From: Otatea glauca
Taxonomy: Eukaryota; Streptophyta; Magnoliopsida; Poales; Poaceae
Direction: 5' to 3'
NCBI GenBank assembly: GCA_036346275.1
Contig: CM070721.1
Span: 48,075,869 to 48,139,868 of the forward strand
Length of the DNA: 64,000 nucleotides
In this document: positions 32,201 to 44,800 of the stretch, in pieces
Numbering within the stretch: the stretch's first letter is position 1
Layout: every line of letters begins with the position of its first letter
Notes under the pieces: generated by a model
Seen by the model: the letters and a program-made list of their open reading frames with translations, nothing else
What the model was told of the DNA's origin: nothing
The model's database searches: none
Translations under genes and position numbers: made by a program

Positions 32201-33243
32201 GGCGCCGGTCCAGTGAACCGTATACTACCGTATATAAACCCCGAAGGGTTCTCGCTCCCTCCGCGCGCCGCGTCATCGTTTGGGCGATGTGGTCGTGCCG
32301 CCGAGCTTCGCGTCACGCGCGTCAACAGAGAAACGATCGTCTGTGCGTATGGCTGGCTCCGCGTTCGCCCACATTGCCCTTGTGGCTCACCGTCGTTCTT
32401 GCCTCAAGTATTCTGGCGCGCTCGCTCTTCGTATGCGTCCGCACAGCGCAACGGTAACACCTCTCACGCTCGCGCCGTCGGTCGCGAGTTCGAATCCTAC
32501 TCGCGTCGCCCCGCACGATTTTTGCCCGCGCGACGCGTGGCGTGGGCACGCGTCACATACGCGGTGCGCGTTTTTTGCGAAAGAACGTCCGGCAAAACCC
32601 GAAATTACAAAATGATCCATTCTTTACAGAGAGACCCCCGGAACTTCTAGATTTTTTCTCGAAAAAGCCCCCGAAATTTCCTGAAATTAAAGATTAGCTT
32701 GTTTATTTTGTGGAAAGGACCACAAAACTTCTGTTCTTTTTCGAGAAGGGGCACAAAATTTCCTAAAATTACATATTAGTCCTTTTTTTGCTGGAAGGCC
32801 CACAAAGTTACTTTAGCGCCCCGGAAAATCCGTTTTTTCCAAAAAAAAAAAATTACATCATTGTTCGTCGCCCCCGCCCCGAAAAAAAAATAGCCTAAGA
32901 TTACCAAATAGCCTTGATTTTCTCCCAAGCTTCCGAAAATTATTTTTAGCGTATCATTTTATTCTTTTATTTGTTTTTGTGCCCCATTTTTTACGAAGGG
33001 CCACTCAAATGTTAGTGCAAGCCCCCCAAAATTCCAAAAAATATTTTTAACGCATCATTTTGTACGGAGAGGAACTCCAATTTTTACATAGCCTCTTCGG
33101 AGCTTCAAGAATTTATTTTTAACACGTTGTTTTCTATGGAGATTTGCCCGAAACTTTCTAAAATTACATATTTGTCCATTTTTCCCCTTTTAGGCTCCCA
33201 AAACTCACGCGATTTTTACCGCTGTGCTTGCAGCAGTGTCTAG
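32200..33243 (+). mobile_element. GC-rich block and homopolymer-rich tract with Helitron-like 3' end
   Basis: A GC-rich island (about 32215-32580) passes into a tract with recurrent AAAATTACAT and GGTCC/GGCCC motifs like those at 46.7-47.8 kb. It ends in GCTGTGCTTGCAGCAGTGTCTAGT, with CTAG at 33240-33243 followed by T and a weak hairpin before it. Long frames over the island overlap on both strands in several phases and carry no domain, so no gene is called. Inside lies a hairpin (32483-32505) whose loop region contains GTTCGAATCC. The Helitron assignment is tentative and no 5' end was found. Confidence 0.4.
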
Positions 33244-33562
33244 TGTTTAAACAAGCAGCTAAGCTATGTGGACCTTTGCATAATTGCATTTCTATATAGA
33301 ATCAACATATACATGCCCATTTTAGAGACATCACGTTTAAGAGGCCGCATGTTCACATCGTAGAAGATAAAAAAGAAAAGATCCCATGCATAAGTCTTTG
33401 TCGGACCTGAATTGAATGATATAGATTAATCGTATGAATTTGAGAACTTCGATTTAATCAAGTACGCCTCGAACTCTCGATATATAATATGTTTGTGTTG
33501 AAGTAATAGACTCATATTCAAGATGATTCCCTACTGTCCAATGAAATAATGAAACTATACTA
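33244..33562. other. AT-rich intergenic DNA
   Basis: No gene, repeat boundary or RNA gene was recognised. Confidence 0.45.
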
Positions 33563-33822
33563 CTCTTTTCAGTCATAAATAGTTGTTATTTTGAATATAG
33601 GTATAGTTAAACTTTTAAAATTTTGACTATCAATACCTTTTTAAATATTTAAATTGTATAAATGAAAATTATATGTTAGATTTGTCTCAAAAAGTACTTT
33701 TATAATGCTATAATTTTATTAGTTTTATAAATATATTATAATAGAAATTAATATCTAAAATTATATTTTAAAGAGTATGTTAATATCTAAAACAATAATT
33801 ATTTGTAACCGAAGAAGAGAGT
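33563..33822. mobile_element. Stowaway-like MITE, degenerate
   Basis: Starts CTCTTTTCAGTCATAAATAGTTG and ends CAATAATTATTTGTAACCGAAG plus AAGAGAG, flanked by TA. It belongs to the same family as the better kept copy at 48074-48312 (shared CAAATAGTTGT ends and AAATATTTAAATT core). Confidence 0.7.
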
Positions 33823-34118
33823 AATAGATAGGATCTGGTGGCCAGCGATTTTGTCAATGCACCAGTCTAATCGAGCTATGATTCCGTCTATACAAAAATA
33901 GTAGCCACAGGATTGCTGGGGCCACTCTATAATTGTTAAAAAGAAACATGTCAAAACGCAATTGTTGCGCTAAAGGAAGGAATTCCAGAATTCCAATAGC
34001 CAGCGGGAAACCGGATTCCAGAATTCCAAGAGGGCAGTAGGAATTACAGAGAATACCAAAAAGAATGAGGAGAGATTGGTCAAGAAAAATTTCCAGAAAC
34101 TGGCATGTCAGTAGAGAG
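33823..34118. other. intergenic with short repeat
   Basis: GGAATTCCAGAATTCCAA occurs near 33979 and GATTCCAGAATTCCAAG near 34014, two near-identical copies about 35 bases apart. Nothing else is recognised. Confidence 0.4.
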
Positions 34119-35260
34119 CAAGGATTAAAATCTCATCAAAATTTCACGAGATCTCGCTTTTCGGACGTAGACGGATTTCCAAATGCCGGCCAGAGTAAAA
34201 AAAAATCAAAAAATTTGAAATGCTACAGTGATCTTGGTATTTTTCGATGAGATCTCGCTAATTACCGGCGAAATCTTGGGTTTGTAGCCCGGATTTTGAG
34301 CTTACATTACCGGATTTGACCGGAAATTGATCAATAACCCTTAATAATGTCATCTTGAATGAAAATTTGTTGAAAAACCAAATTTTTGAGATATTTTTTA
34401 AAAACTGTAGAAACACCTTCGGATATTTAGAAAATTTTACAAGCTTTATCATGTTGTGAAAAATTTATGGTACCATTCTAAGAATCTAGGATCATACAGA
34501 AATTTTTTTAAAATATTTTAACTTCATTTGTTATCTTTAAAAAATAAAAATACAGATTGAATATAATTGAGACAATAACATTGTCAGAATTTTATAAATT
34601 TTCTCGAGTGTGATCATGATCTAAAATTTTTAGGAGAGCTTATAAATTTACTTATAACCCTTCTCTAAAATTTTTAAAAAATTTAAACCTATTTTGATTG
34701 CTCAATCAAAAATTGTAAACTGTAAAAGCATGCACTCTAAAGTCCCAGAACTCTGAAATAACACTGTCACAATTTTTGAAAATTCTTTAGCTTTGATCAT
34801 GATGTAAAAAACTTATGGGAATATTAGGGATGCTTCACAAATCACAACTGACCACAAAATTTTTCAAAATTTTCTAACCTCGTTTCTTCCATTTTTCATT
34901 CAGTTCAAATTTGTCGTTCAGCGTTTTATCTGGAAAGTAGCAATGTTCGAAGTTTCAAAATTTCGTCAGGCTTGATAATCATCTGAAATTTTTATGATAA
35001 CATTACTAATGTGTCAGAAACACGCACAAAAAAATTTAAAATTGTTTGACTTCGTTTGGACCGGATTTCGCTCGGTGAAATTTGGCCGAGATCTCGGCAA
35101 AACCGGCGAAGATTTCGGATTTCCCGGTGAAAAAAAACCCGGATTTGAAATTCTGTTTTTGTTTTTCGTCTGAAATTTGTTAGAAATTCTGATATCTCGA
35201 CGAAATTTTGTTCTTCAGCCACCTCCAAGATGTCGTACGAAAACGATATTTCAAACCTTG
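34119..35260. mobile_element. hAT-like TIR element, second family member
   Basis: The ends CAAGGATTAAAATCTC and (reverse complement of right end) CAAGGTTTGAAATATCG are related to those of the 24822-25547 element. Eight-base flanks GTAGAGAG and ATAGAGAG differ at one base. The interior parallels 48581-49815 over about 1 kb, for example ATGAAAATTTGTTGAAAAACC in both. It is made of degenerate units of roughly 170 bp containing variants of TTTGATCATGATCTAAAATTTTTATG. Non-coding. Confidence 0.65.
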
Positions 35261-38200
35261 ATAGAGAGAGCGAGGCAATTCTACTTGATCGCCCATATGA
35301 ACGGTCATCGATGGAGATGAGGAACCTTTTGCCACACCTAAACTACTGCGGCTTCAGTTGATCGTTCCATATCTCACTTAATCAGGAGATGGAATCTGGG
35401 AAGTATGATGCGGTGGTTCCTAGATTAGACTAGACTTGATGATAAAAGTCCCAAAAAGAAAGATTAGATGTGATAAAAACCATGCCCGGTGTGGAATTTT
35501 GATTGGACCAAGCAAGTGGAAGATAGATGCAATCTCAATTGAGTACCTGGACGCTGGGGAAATCTTCACTTTGTTTTAACCGTCTCTACCTCGTCTTTAA
35601 CAAATCTAGTCCTTTCCCACCAATACATTTGTAGATTTAGTTTCCTCTACCTTGTTTTTTTTTTATATAAATTTAGCCTCTGAGAATGCATTTGTAGATT
35701 TTTTTTTTACCCTCTCCCTCACCGTAGCAGGTGACTCGTATCACCTGCCACGCTCGAGAAGTGTAGAAGCTAGGGCTACCACGCTCGGGGAGTGTGGGAG
35801 CAGGTGAAAGCAGGAACAACCTTATGAGCACGGTAGCAGGCGCTGCCACGCCCAAGGAATGCTGACGCGTGAGCACATATTGCCATGGCTGTGTAGCGTA
35901 GAAGCTATCCCGATAACCTTTCATGATAAGAGATTGCAGAAGGTGATACATGTTACTTTTCAACGCTTTCACAGTTATTATAAATGCATTTGAAAGACGG
36001 CTATATTTAAAAAAAACGACAAGACAGAGAGCTAAAAAAAAAAGGGTTGATTTCGCACCTGGCAACAAAAAGTAGTGCCTGTGTCCTCTCGAGCTCCTAA
36101 ATGATGACAACACCAAACAAATTAAAATTTGTGAGTGCTTGGTGCAGCAGAATTAGGCTAGTTAGATCGAGATTGGTGAGTGTAGATCTGTTAATCGAAA
36201 GTGACCATGGGATGGGTGTCGTTGAGCGACTAAACGTGTGCAAATCACATCCATCAAGCAATCATGATCGAATCGGTAGGGCCAAACCGGGGTACACTCC
36301 TGCTCTTCCACGTATATCTGCAAAAGGTCGCGTATGTTCCTTTGCTTATTTGGTGGGGTGATTGAACAGAAGCACAGATTATACCTGCACAATAGCACAT
36401 GGTGCTACCATTGCATCAGGCGAACAATCATCATCTCCTGACGCATCTGTCTCACTCGTCGCTCTGTCGCAGCGTCAGTTCAGTCAGCGCGAGCGTGGCA
36501 TATAGTATGAAACAGACACCGAGACACACGATAACCGAAACGCACAGTGCCTCCCGATAATGCGCCGCTGTCGGTATGATTTGCATAGAGGATTCCCTGT
36601 GCTAGTTTTCCCATCTGCAGTTCTGAATCACCAGCGAGGCTTAACCAACCGCCGGTGATCTGTCTAGCGACAAAGGCAGCCAGTACTCTTTTGGCCGCCG
36701 TGTTTGCCGGCCGGAGAATTGACCGCACCGACGTGTCGCTAGCCGTCGTCGCTCGCCACCTCCGTCCCCGGCCCGCACGGCCATTATTAGAGATCTGAGC
36801 TGCTGCTTTGCTGCAGCCAGGCCAGTGGAACTGCATCGCGTTTGGGTCCACCCGGCAAATTGGGCACTGTTATCCCCATAGAAGGTTCTGAGATGGCCTG
36901 CGCTGCTTGAAACCTCACTTTTCTAGTCTCATACTTTTTTTTAAGCAAATATAGTTCCTTCTGAATGTAATTGTAAAAACAACCTCTTTTCCCTCTTTTC
37001 TGACTATTGGGCCATGGCAAGAGGTACCGATATACCATAGCTCAGTAGGGATTTTTGTTATTAGTTATTTACTTTAGTTAATGAAGCACTTAATTAATGA
37101 CCCTTGCTTAATTAAATAGCCTATTAATGCTACCGAGGTAGAAATGCCCTACAGGTAGCTTCTTCCGAGCTTCCGCTGCGTGTACCTCCTACCGGCGATT
37201 CCATATTTAGGAAGAAGATTATTTTTACAATTACGTTTAGAAAAAAAGATTTAAAAGAAATTGTCAAGGAGCATAAAAAAAAGCGCTAGCTTCGAGATGT
37301 TTTGGCCACCCTAGCTAGCAACATCTAATGTGTGGTTTCCGATGCAAATTGATTAAAGCGGCGGAGGCCAAGGCATATTAAAGCCGATTCATCGCGTCAT
37401 GATGCGTGCATGTGGAGGCCTTGTGATACAAACTAGCTTGATCCGTTTGACATGATCGATCGGTGATAGTGGTATTACTAGTGTAGCCTGCCTGCTGCAT
37501 AGAGGCCGCAGCTAATGGCTATAAATTTCGGTCTTGGAATCATCGTCAGTGCAGCATGGTTTGGTAGAAAGGCGCCCTGGTAGTGAGCTCGAAGCTCCAT
37601 CTGGTGCGGCTCGCGTCTTTCCGGCTGATCGAAAAGTACGCAAGATGTGGGGAGAATATGTAGGAGCAGTACTACGAGTACTAGTATGTCAGTACGCGAC
37701 AGTTTCCTTGCTCTCTTTGGTGCTTCCCAATGAAGAAAAGGTGGGAGATGGGAGACCTAGGTTTCATTAGGTTGGATGAATCACCATGTCGACGCATGAT
37801 GGCGCTGCTTAGTCTTGGTGCGGTTTTTGTATCCTTCCAGCTGAAAATGAGGTAAAATAAGGCGTAGAGGAGCGAGGCAGTAATGGCCAGTAGGTCCACC
37901 TGGTGCGATGCAGGTTCCTGACGTTTCAAGACCGCAAGGTATGGTGCGGTGTTGAGCTCAAATGTGGCCTGTTGCTCATTACCATTTCACAGAATGTAAG
38001 GGCACATCATATAACCAGAATCGCAAATCGGAATCACCTCAAAGAAACGACGTGGCAAGGGATGGCACCAGAATGCAAGGAACAGTCTTCCAAATTCTTA
38101 TATTACAATGGTAGAAAGAGCACAAAGGGGCCTCGAGAAACACGGGTAGGCAGTATCACATCCATTTCTAATCTAGACCTACAGCAGAGCAGGACAACTA

Positions 38201-38828
38201 AGTCAACCCAGGGATGCCCACTAGAGTTCAGTCCATACATTATAGCCAGCTGCTCAGTAACTCCAAGACAAAACCGACAACTGAAGTTGCAGAGCACGCA
38301 AAGTTCTCTTAAAATACTTGCCATAGATCTAGACTTTCTGGCACACATCTTACGTCCTTCCACGAAAGATATTTTTCCTTGTTTGTTGTTTTTACCATGT
38401 TATTGCACGACATGATTTTACCCACCCCTTCCTTCATGAGAGTCCCCGATGCTTGCAGATCTGTGTCGAGAAGGAAACTTTGTGAGTCGAGTAACTTACC
38501 AAATAGACACCAGACCCTCCATTCCCTCCAGCAGGAACGGTACTTGTTTCTTTTTTACACCGTTTTCCAATCTCATGCTGTTGATGTCAGACTAACCCTG
38601 CGATAGAGTAACAAACAAGTACCAAACAGCAAAGTATAAAGAAAACAGAGCAATTGAAAAACTTAATGCACAAGGATTGAGTTCAAGATCATGCCTCAGT
38701 GACGCCTTCTGGGGTGCATCCGACTTCACACCTGCATGAGCTTTAAAAACAACTTCAATCCCATTGTTTCGCTTTATAGATCAAACGAAATAAACAAATA
38801 AAAAGTTCAGATCATATCTAAGGAAATC
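35261..38828. other. 3.6 kb unassigned DNA, includes the 3' flank of the poly(A) polymerase gene
   Basis: Several short frames exist (for example 36101-36361 plus, 36480-36851 minus, 37903-38415 plus), but none shows a domain, codon signal or splice context that I recognise. Around 35750-35870 a motif CCACGCTCGRGRAGTGT occurs twice with a third relative at 35838. The part nearest 38828 must contain the 3' UTR of the gene. A possible extra exon at about 38625-38722 (minus) has a good acceptor (CTCATGCAG) and an open frame VKSDAPQKASLRHDLELNP. Confidence 0.4.
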
Positions 38829-41800
38829 TTAATTCACAAAAGGACAATGCACCAGAAGCAAGACCTCTAACTCTTCCGGAAGGCCACTCGGAGCAACGCC
38901 ATTCCCACCAAAATGCACATTTTCAACAAGGACATTTCCCATGTCCGTTTCCGCTCTCTCCAGTAGCTCTGCACTGTTTCTGCTTCCCAAGCTTTCACTT
39001 CCCACAAGCTCTGATACGACCTCAGCAACACACTTTAAAGTTGTACGTACTGCTACGGTTGGAGTGTTGCAGTTCTTGATGTGGGAAACACAGTTACCAT
39101 GCTTGCTGGTCGCATCACCGGAACAAACTACTCCACCTGTCACGCACTTGGAGACTGATGCAATAGAATCCAAGCTTTTCTCAGATGCCTGTGGTGAACT
39201 CGAGCAATTTGCTTGTTCTAGATTGCCACTGCCAGGTGAAGTCTGACTCCCACCACTCACACTAGAAGCCGTTTTCATTTGGTTAGTCCCATCACCAACA
39301 TTTCCAGATTGAGGTGATGGAGTTTTAGGGTGAACTGGGCTGACTGATGCCCTCTTAACAGATCTGAAAGGTTCAGTATCATCAGGCCCAGCAGAATAAT
39401 GCTTTCTTTTGAGCTGACCATCTGGAGATTCAGTCATTGTGTCATTTTTATCAGACTGCTGCTGATGATTCACATGTCTCGAAGGACGAGGTCTCTTGTA
39501 ACCCTCTGGAAACACATAAGATGGAATCTGCTTCCTCCGAACATGAGAAACAGCTAACTCCATCCCAGGCTTCCAGAACATATACATGTTGATTTCATGC
39601 CTAAATTCATCTACTGTTCCACGAATATCAAACTGTTGACCTTCTTGTATTTTCACACCTTCTTTCCTTGATAAGCCCATGAAGAAAGCACAATGAGCAC
39701 ACTGTCTAGAAGGATCTGCATACTCATGTGGGTAAGGATGGCATTGCAACATTCCGTATGTGTCCCGTTCAATCTGCAAGAGTCAACAACAAATAAATAA
39801 ATGCAGTTACGCACATGAAAAATTAACAATGATATCGTTCATTTTAAAAATCAAATCATAAAGGGGCTGTTTGGCGCTAACAGGTATGAGAACTGTCTCC
39901 CCACTTGTTCCTAAGCCAACCTTTAATTACTACTACTCTTTATCTTCCCCGTGGAATATGTTGAAGTTAATCAGAGGGGCTTCACTTCCTTTTACCCAAT
40001 AAACAACTCCCACAATCAGAACATGGCAACAGTGACTCCCCATTCCCGAAACAACAATTCCCACCACAATTCCCATACGAGTATAGCCCCAAAATGCAGT
40101 AACTTGATTACAAGCTGTGTTACACAAAAACAGAGAGCTTAAGCAACAAATTACCTTTAATGTCAGTTGCCTCAATCGAGATTCAACCCATCCCTTCCAA
40201 AGTCTAAGATCTTCATCATCCTCAGCGATGATGTCAACTTGTAAATAGTTCTTATACGCTTCAAAAAATTGAAAAGGCTCAAAAAGGGCAGACCAATTAG
40301 CCTTGTTCAGCTCGATTTCCTGCATCGAAGAAGAGCAACAAAGACATTGTCAAAACAGTAAGCACTTGCTACAATAATAACTTCAGTGGTGGCAAAGAAG
40401 ACTACCTGGCAAATTTTATTACCAAACTGGAATTGCTCCAACATAACCCTCCGTGTGCTTGTTGAAACATTATAGCTGGAGTTCATGCATGGGTATGCTG
40501 GGGTGATGATGGGCATATGATGAGATCTGTCACGAGGATTTTTGCGTGGATCCCACACAGGAAAACCAAGCTCATCCTCCTCAATGACACAAAGCATCAC
40601 TGGATTTGGCCAGCACCACTGGGTAAAAACTCTAAAGAACCTCAAGACCAGCATACTCGGCACAGCATTAGGATAGAGCTGGCAGACACGTGCGACCAGT
40701 AAAGCCCAATTGACACCCCCAAGGAAACCAGTAACCTAGCAAAGCAGAAAATTAATTGCCACAACTCACAGAAGTAACTAACAATGGCAATAAAACCAGA
40801 CTTACATTAGAGTAAACACCTCTTCTTTTTGCCCAGTACTTCAAACACCTTAGTGTTGTTCGAAAGTTCTACAATAAAGTATGTTTATGGTTAGATTGCT
40901 ATCCTAGAAGAAGAAATGAAGAAATGGTGGGGTAGAAGACAAGAAAGTCATAGATGATGATCCCTAGAGTCAACCTCAATATTTGGAACAAGTCTAAGAA
41001 TTTGGTCCGCCACTCTGCACCCATTAAGACTACGAACAGTTGCTTCATCAACATCATAAAGCACTGATCCTTGAGAGATATCCAGATCCTGCAGCGATAC
41101 GTTTAGTGCACAATGTATATCTTTCAGGCAAGGCAGGAAGTGGACTTCCAAGTAAACCTTTTTCATATTTTAAGAAAGGACACGACAGCAAAAGAAATTA
41201 AAGAGCTGGCAAAATCAACGGCGTAGGAAGAGGTGCATTGATGGTTGTAAATTGTCCTCTTTTATCACCTCATGACTGTTAGTGAAAAACTGTCAGTTAC
41301 ATACATGCAACTCAAGTCGCAAAAAATAAGAAAGCATCCACCAGAGCAAACATCAGAAGGTATCCACCAAAGTATGATGGCAACAGCTAAGTTTTCGCTT
41401 GAGATCAACAAGCAAGAGGCTCACTATGGAAGTTTAACAACAAAAAAGTTAATCCAAATTATATCAGGAATGTTGCAATATAAAAATGCAAGCAAAGAAC
41501 TCATTGTGTACTACAAAAGAGACCTGCAAGATAACTTCTTTCATATTAGAAACACTACAAAGTCCGTGCAACAAGAGTGATGATCATTCCCAAGCAAATA
41601 GATCTATGGATGCCAGGATAGCAATACATTGCATACCAACAATGCTGGCATGCTAAGCTCAAATACGGTCTTTTGTTATTAGTTATTACCATAAAATTAT
41701 TACACAAATATAAAAGTGTAATCAAAATACCACATAAACCATGTTCTATATAGACAAAAGCTTATAAAGTATGCATCGAGAACTATGAAAATATTTTATA

Positions 41801-44800
41801 GAATATAAACTTACTGGTGGTACTACTAAGAGAGAAACACTGGCATAAAGAAGGTCAATTGATATTCCATGGAACTTAAATTTCATAACAGGGACATGTG
41901 CATCAGGTACAGGCTGCAGTTCAGTCACTTCTTCAGTTTGGGATAATATGTCATGTAGTACAATAAAGAAATCCTCCTGCATAAAGAGTAGCATGTTGGA
42001 AAGCGCTAATGCTATATCTAACCAATAAACCACACTGATAGCGCACAATAGAAAGAAGACATCACCTCGCGATTCACATATGAAGGTCCGACGCATAAAG
42101 TATCAATGTCAGCCCCAGGTCCATGAACCTATAAGCAGAAATATCAAAGTATGCACAGGTGAATCATTCTGTGAGAATGACAAACATTAAAATGACAGAA
42201 ACATATATAACACAGTATATGAAAAATATTCCATTCTACGTAACATATATAGAAACAATAATAATTCAACAGATGCAGAACAGAAAATCTCAACAGAAGC
42301 ATCAAACCCAAATGCTTTAGAATTGGTCACTAATTTGTAATGGTCAGTATCTGCCAGAATTTTTGGATGAACTTTTCATGTTCAAAAAAGTAGTTTAGTT
42401 TAAAACAGTATCATATGCCTGTTATCCATTCTCCAAAATGTTGATTTTAGAGCTCAAAACCATTTGTGGGAGATGTGGAACAATTGCATAAGAAAGGTGC
42501 AAGTGCAACATATTGGTGGTGACAGGTGACCAATTCATCCGAGCGACTACTAGGGGTAAGCATGAGAATGTTCAGAATAACGGCGGTCGAATTCTCATCT
42601 GTCTTGGTAATTGGCTTGTTTGCATGTAAAGCAAACAAAATAAGTTGTGAACATGTACTGCATGGTCATTAAAGCGTCCTTGAAGCATCACTTAAACAAT
42701 AAGGCAATTTGGTTGGGGGTTGCGCCACAGCCTCGCCTTGCTGGAGATGTGTATGGCATCCGCTTTATGGGAAAGGCGTCGTATGTTTTCGTGGGAGGCC
42801 AAGGCGTACACCATAGGTGGGAGCTGAACAGGGGAGGAGTAAGCAGCGGCAGTCCCTCAGGCCGTGGTGAGGAGGCTTGAAGCAGAGCAATGAGCACCAA
42901 CAATGGCACATCACTGCATCAGTGAAGAGGAGAGGAGAGGAGCGGCGATGTAGCTCCCTCTCCAAGTTGTCGACAACGTAGAGGCGGGAAAAGGCGGTGG
43001 TGAAGCGTATGCAACTGGCGGCAAGGGGGGTCCAACCTGTGGCGAAGGTGCATCCTGCCGCGCTTGGACGCCGCCGCATTCGACCTCGTGAGCGAGTAGA
43101 GAGGACATGATAGGAGGTAGGGTTAGGGTATGCTTTCAGGGCAGCATCACTTCTATTATAAATTGTTCGGTGCAGCCCATCCGGTACATACGGCCCAAAC
43201 GAGTCCTCTGCTTCGTCCCAGCTGGTGCCGCCGCATCCTCCTCTACCACTCCCCGTCCTCCACCTCTATCTTCCTTTCCTCCTTGGTTCGTCCTTCCCTC
43301 CTTTGCTTGCTCAACCTCACAAATCGGCCACCCAATCCGCCACGCTTAAGGCCACTGAGGCCGCCCAAGGCTGGCTCCAACCGCCTAGGCCACCAACTTC
43401 CACGAAATCGCAGCTGCCACCCGCCAACTAGCGACTCGGCTCCAATTAATCGCCGCCATCTAGGTAATGCTACCTCTCCCCCCCCCCCTGCTCTTGTTCT
43501 CCTGTGCAGTTGTGAAGGCAATGAGAGAGGGCAAGGCGATGGAGGTTATGGCAGTCAGCCATGGGGAGAGTTTGATGGATAAGGCTGAGGTTGTGAGCAG
43601 CGATGGCGAGGACGAGAGGAAGATGTACATGGGAGAAGATAAATAAATGGGGAGGAGGACGTTGCTACATGGGCTCAAGAACCGGCAATATCAAGGTACA
43701 CAGACCTACAAAATTGTTGATTTAATTTGCTGCCATACAAGATTAGGATGTATGGCATTGCCTCGCCACGCGCCTTAAGCGCTTTGGCAATAACAAGGTG
43801 GTGAGTCGCCTCGTCTCGCCTTATTAATGATGGACCGAACACCAACAGTCGCATACTACCACCATAAAAGACAGTGCAATGTGAGTAATTGCTACTTTAC
43901 CACAAGCTAGATCATGGAGTGAGGCGGTTCACTTGTTAACAACCATATTAAGGGCTGCTTGGCATTCCCACATTGTGGTTAGCTTCTCTTATTACAGTTA
44001 TACTATTTCTTGTTATAAGAAATTACTAACAAATTGGTAGCCTACTTTTTTTTAGAGCAGTGATATAAATATTATACTAAAATTGGCAAAGATTCTATAC
44101 AACATACATGAGTCCACAGCACAGCAATGAGTTCTACCCATTGATGTGATGCTCTATGTTCATGAGAGCTGATTGGTAGTGGAGAATATTGGAGGTTTGT
44201 ACCAATCTATTTGAAAAGGAATCACCTTCAATGTTAATTTCAATCATTCAGTGTACGCCTCACAAAAGAAAAGGCAATAAAGAAGTAGCAGAACAAGCAA
44301 TCCAGGTTGTACACGAGCGCAAAATGTATCCCCCTCGCGTCTATTGACCACACAATGCATCTTTTAAAAACTATTACTGCTGCTACTTATTACGATGATT
44401 GTCCAACTTCCACTAAATTTAAGTTCATTTTGTGTCATAGATTATCACCGCGAAGATCTTTTCCGTATCGAATTCCAGTTAGTTTTTCTGTTTGAATGAG
44501 TCCAAAGAATGTCTAAACCATAACTACCGCAATTTCACTATCGAATGAAAGGAGATGGGAGACAAAAGCAAAATAATGTTACAAACAACTGAAGTGTACT
44601 GACCAAAGCAATCGTTCAACTAGATGCATAGTATGAAATCCAAGAAGGTCCAACAAAATATTGCTATTTTCATGGTCTGACGGGTTAGAAAGGTATGACA
44701 GGAAGGGGGGGCAGCCGAAGCAAAGCACAGTAATTACCCCGAGACGGTATGACCCAAAGGTGAAAAGTACAGCATTTGCCTCTTCAACCATTTGATCAGT

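Noticed and set aside
32213..32650. 145-codon plus-strand frame with overlapping frames on both strands
   Set aside because: Several long frames overlap in all phases over a GC-rich island; no domain or splice context supports any of them.
36480..36851. 123-codon minus-strand frame
   Set aside because: No family, no codon or splice evidence and no supporting neighbour were seen.
37903..38415. 170-codon plus-strand frame
   Set aside because: It lies antisense to the 3' flank of the poly(A) polymerase gene and shows no domain.
39862..40090. Possible Tourist-like MITE in intron 9 of the poly(A) polymerase gene
   Set aside because: The left end GGGGCTGTTTGG has only a weak inverted counterpart (AGCCCC near 40083) and no clear target duplication.
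41272..41580. 102-codon plus-strand frame
   Set aside because: It lies antisense within an intron of the poly(A) polymerase gene and has no recognisable product.
43130..43582. 150-codon plus-strand frame in intron 3
   Set aside because: It is Pro/Ser/His-rich, lies within the inserted TIR-like element and overlaps frames on both strands; perhaps captured exon DNA but not a gene.
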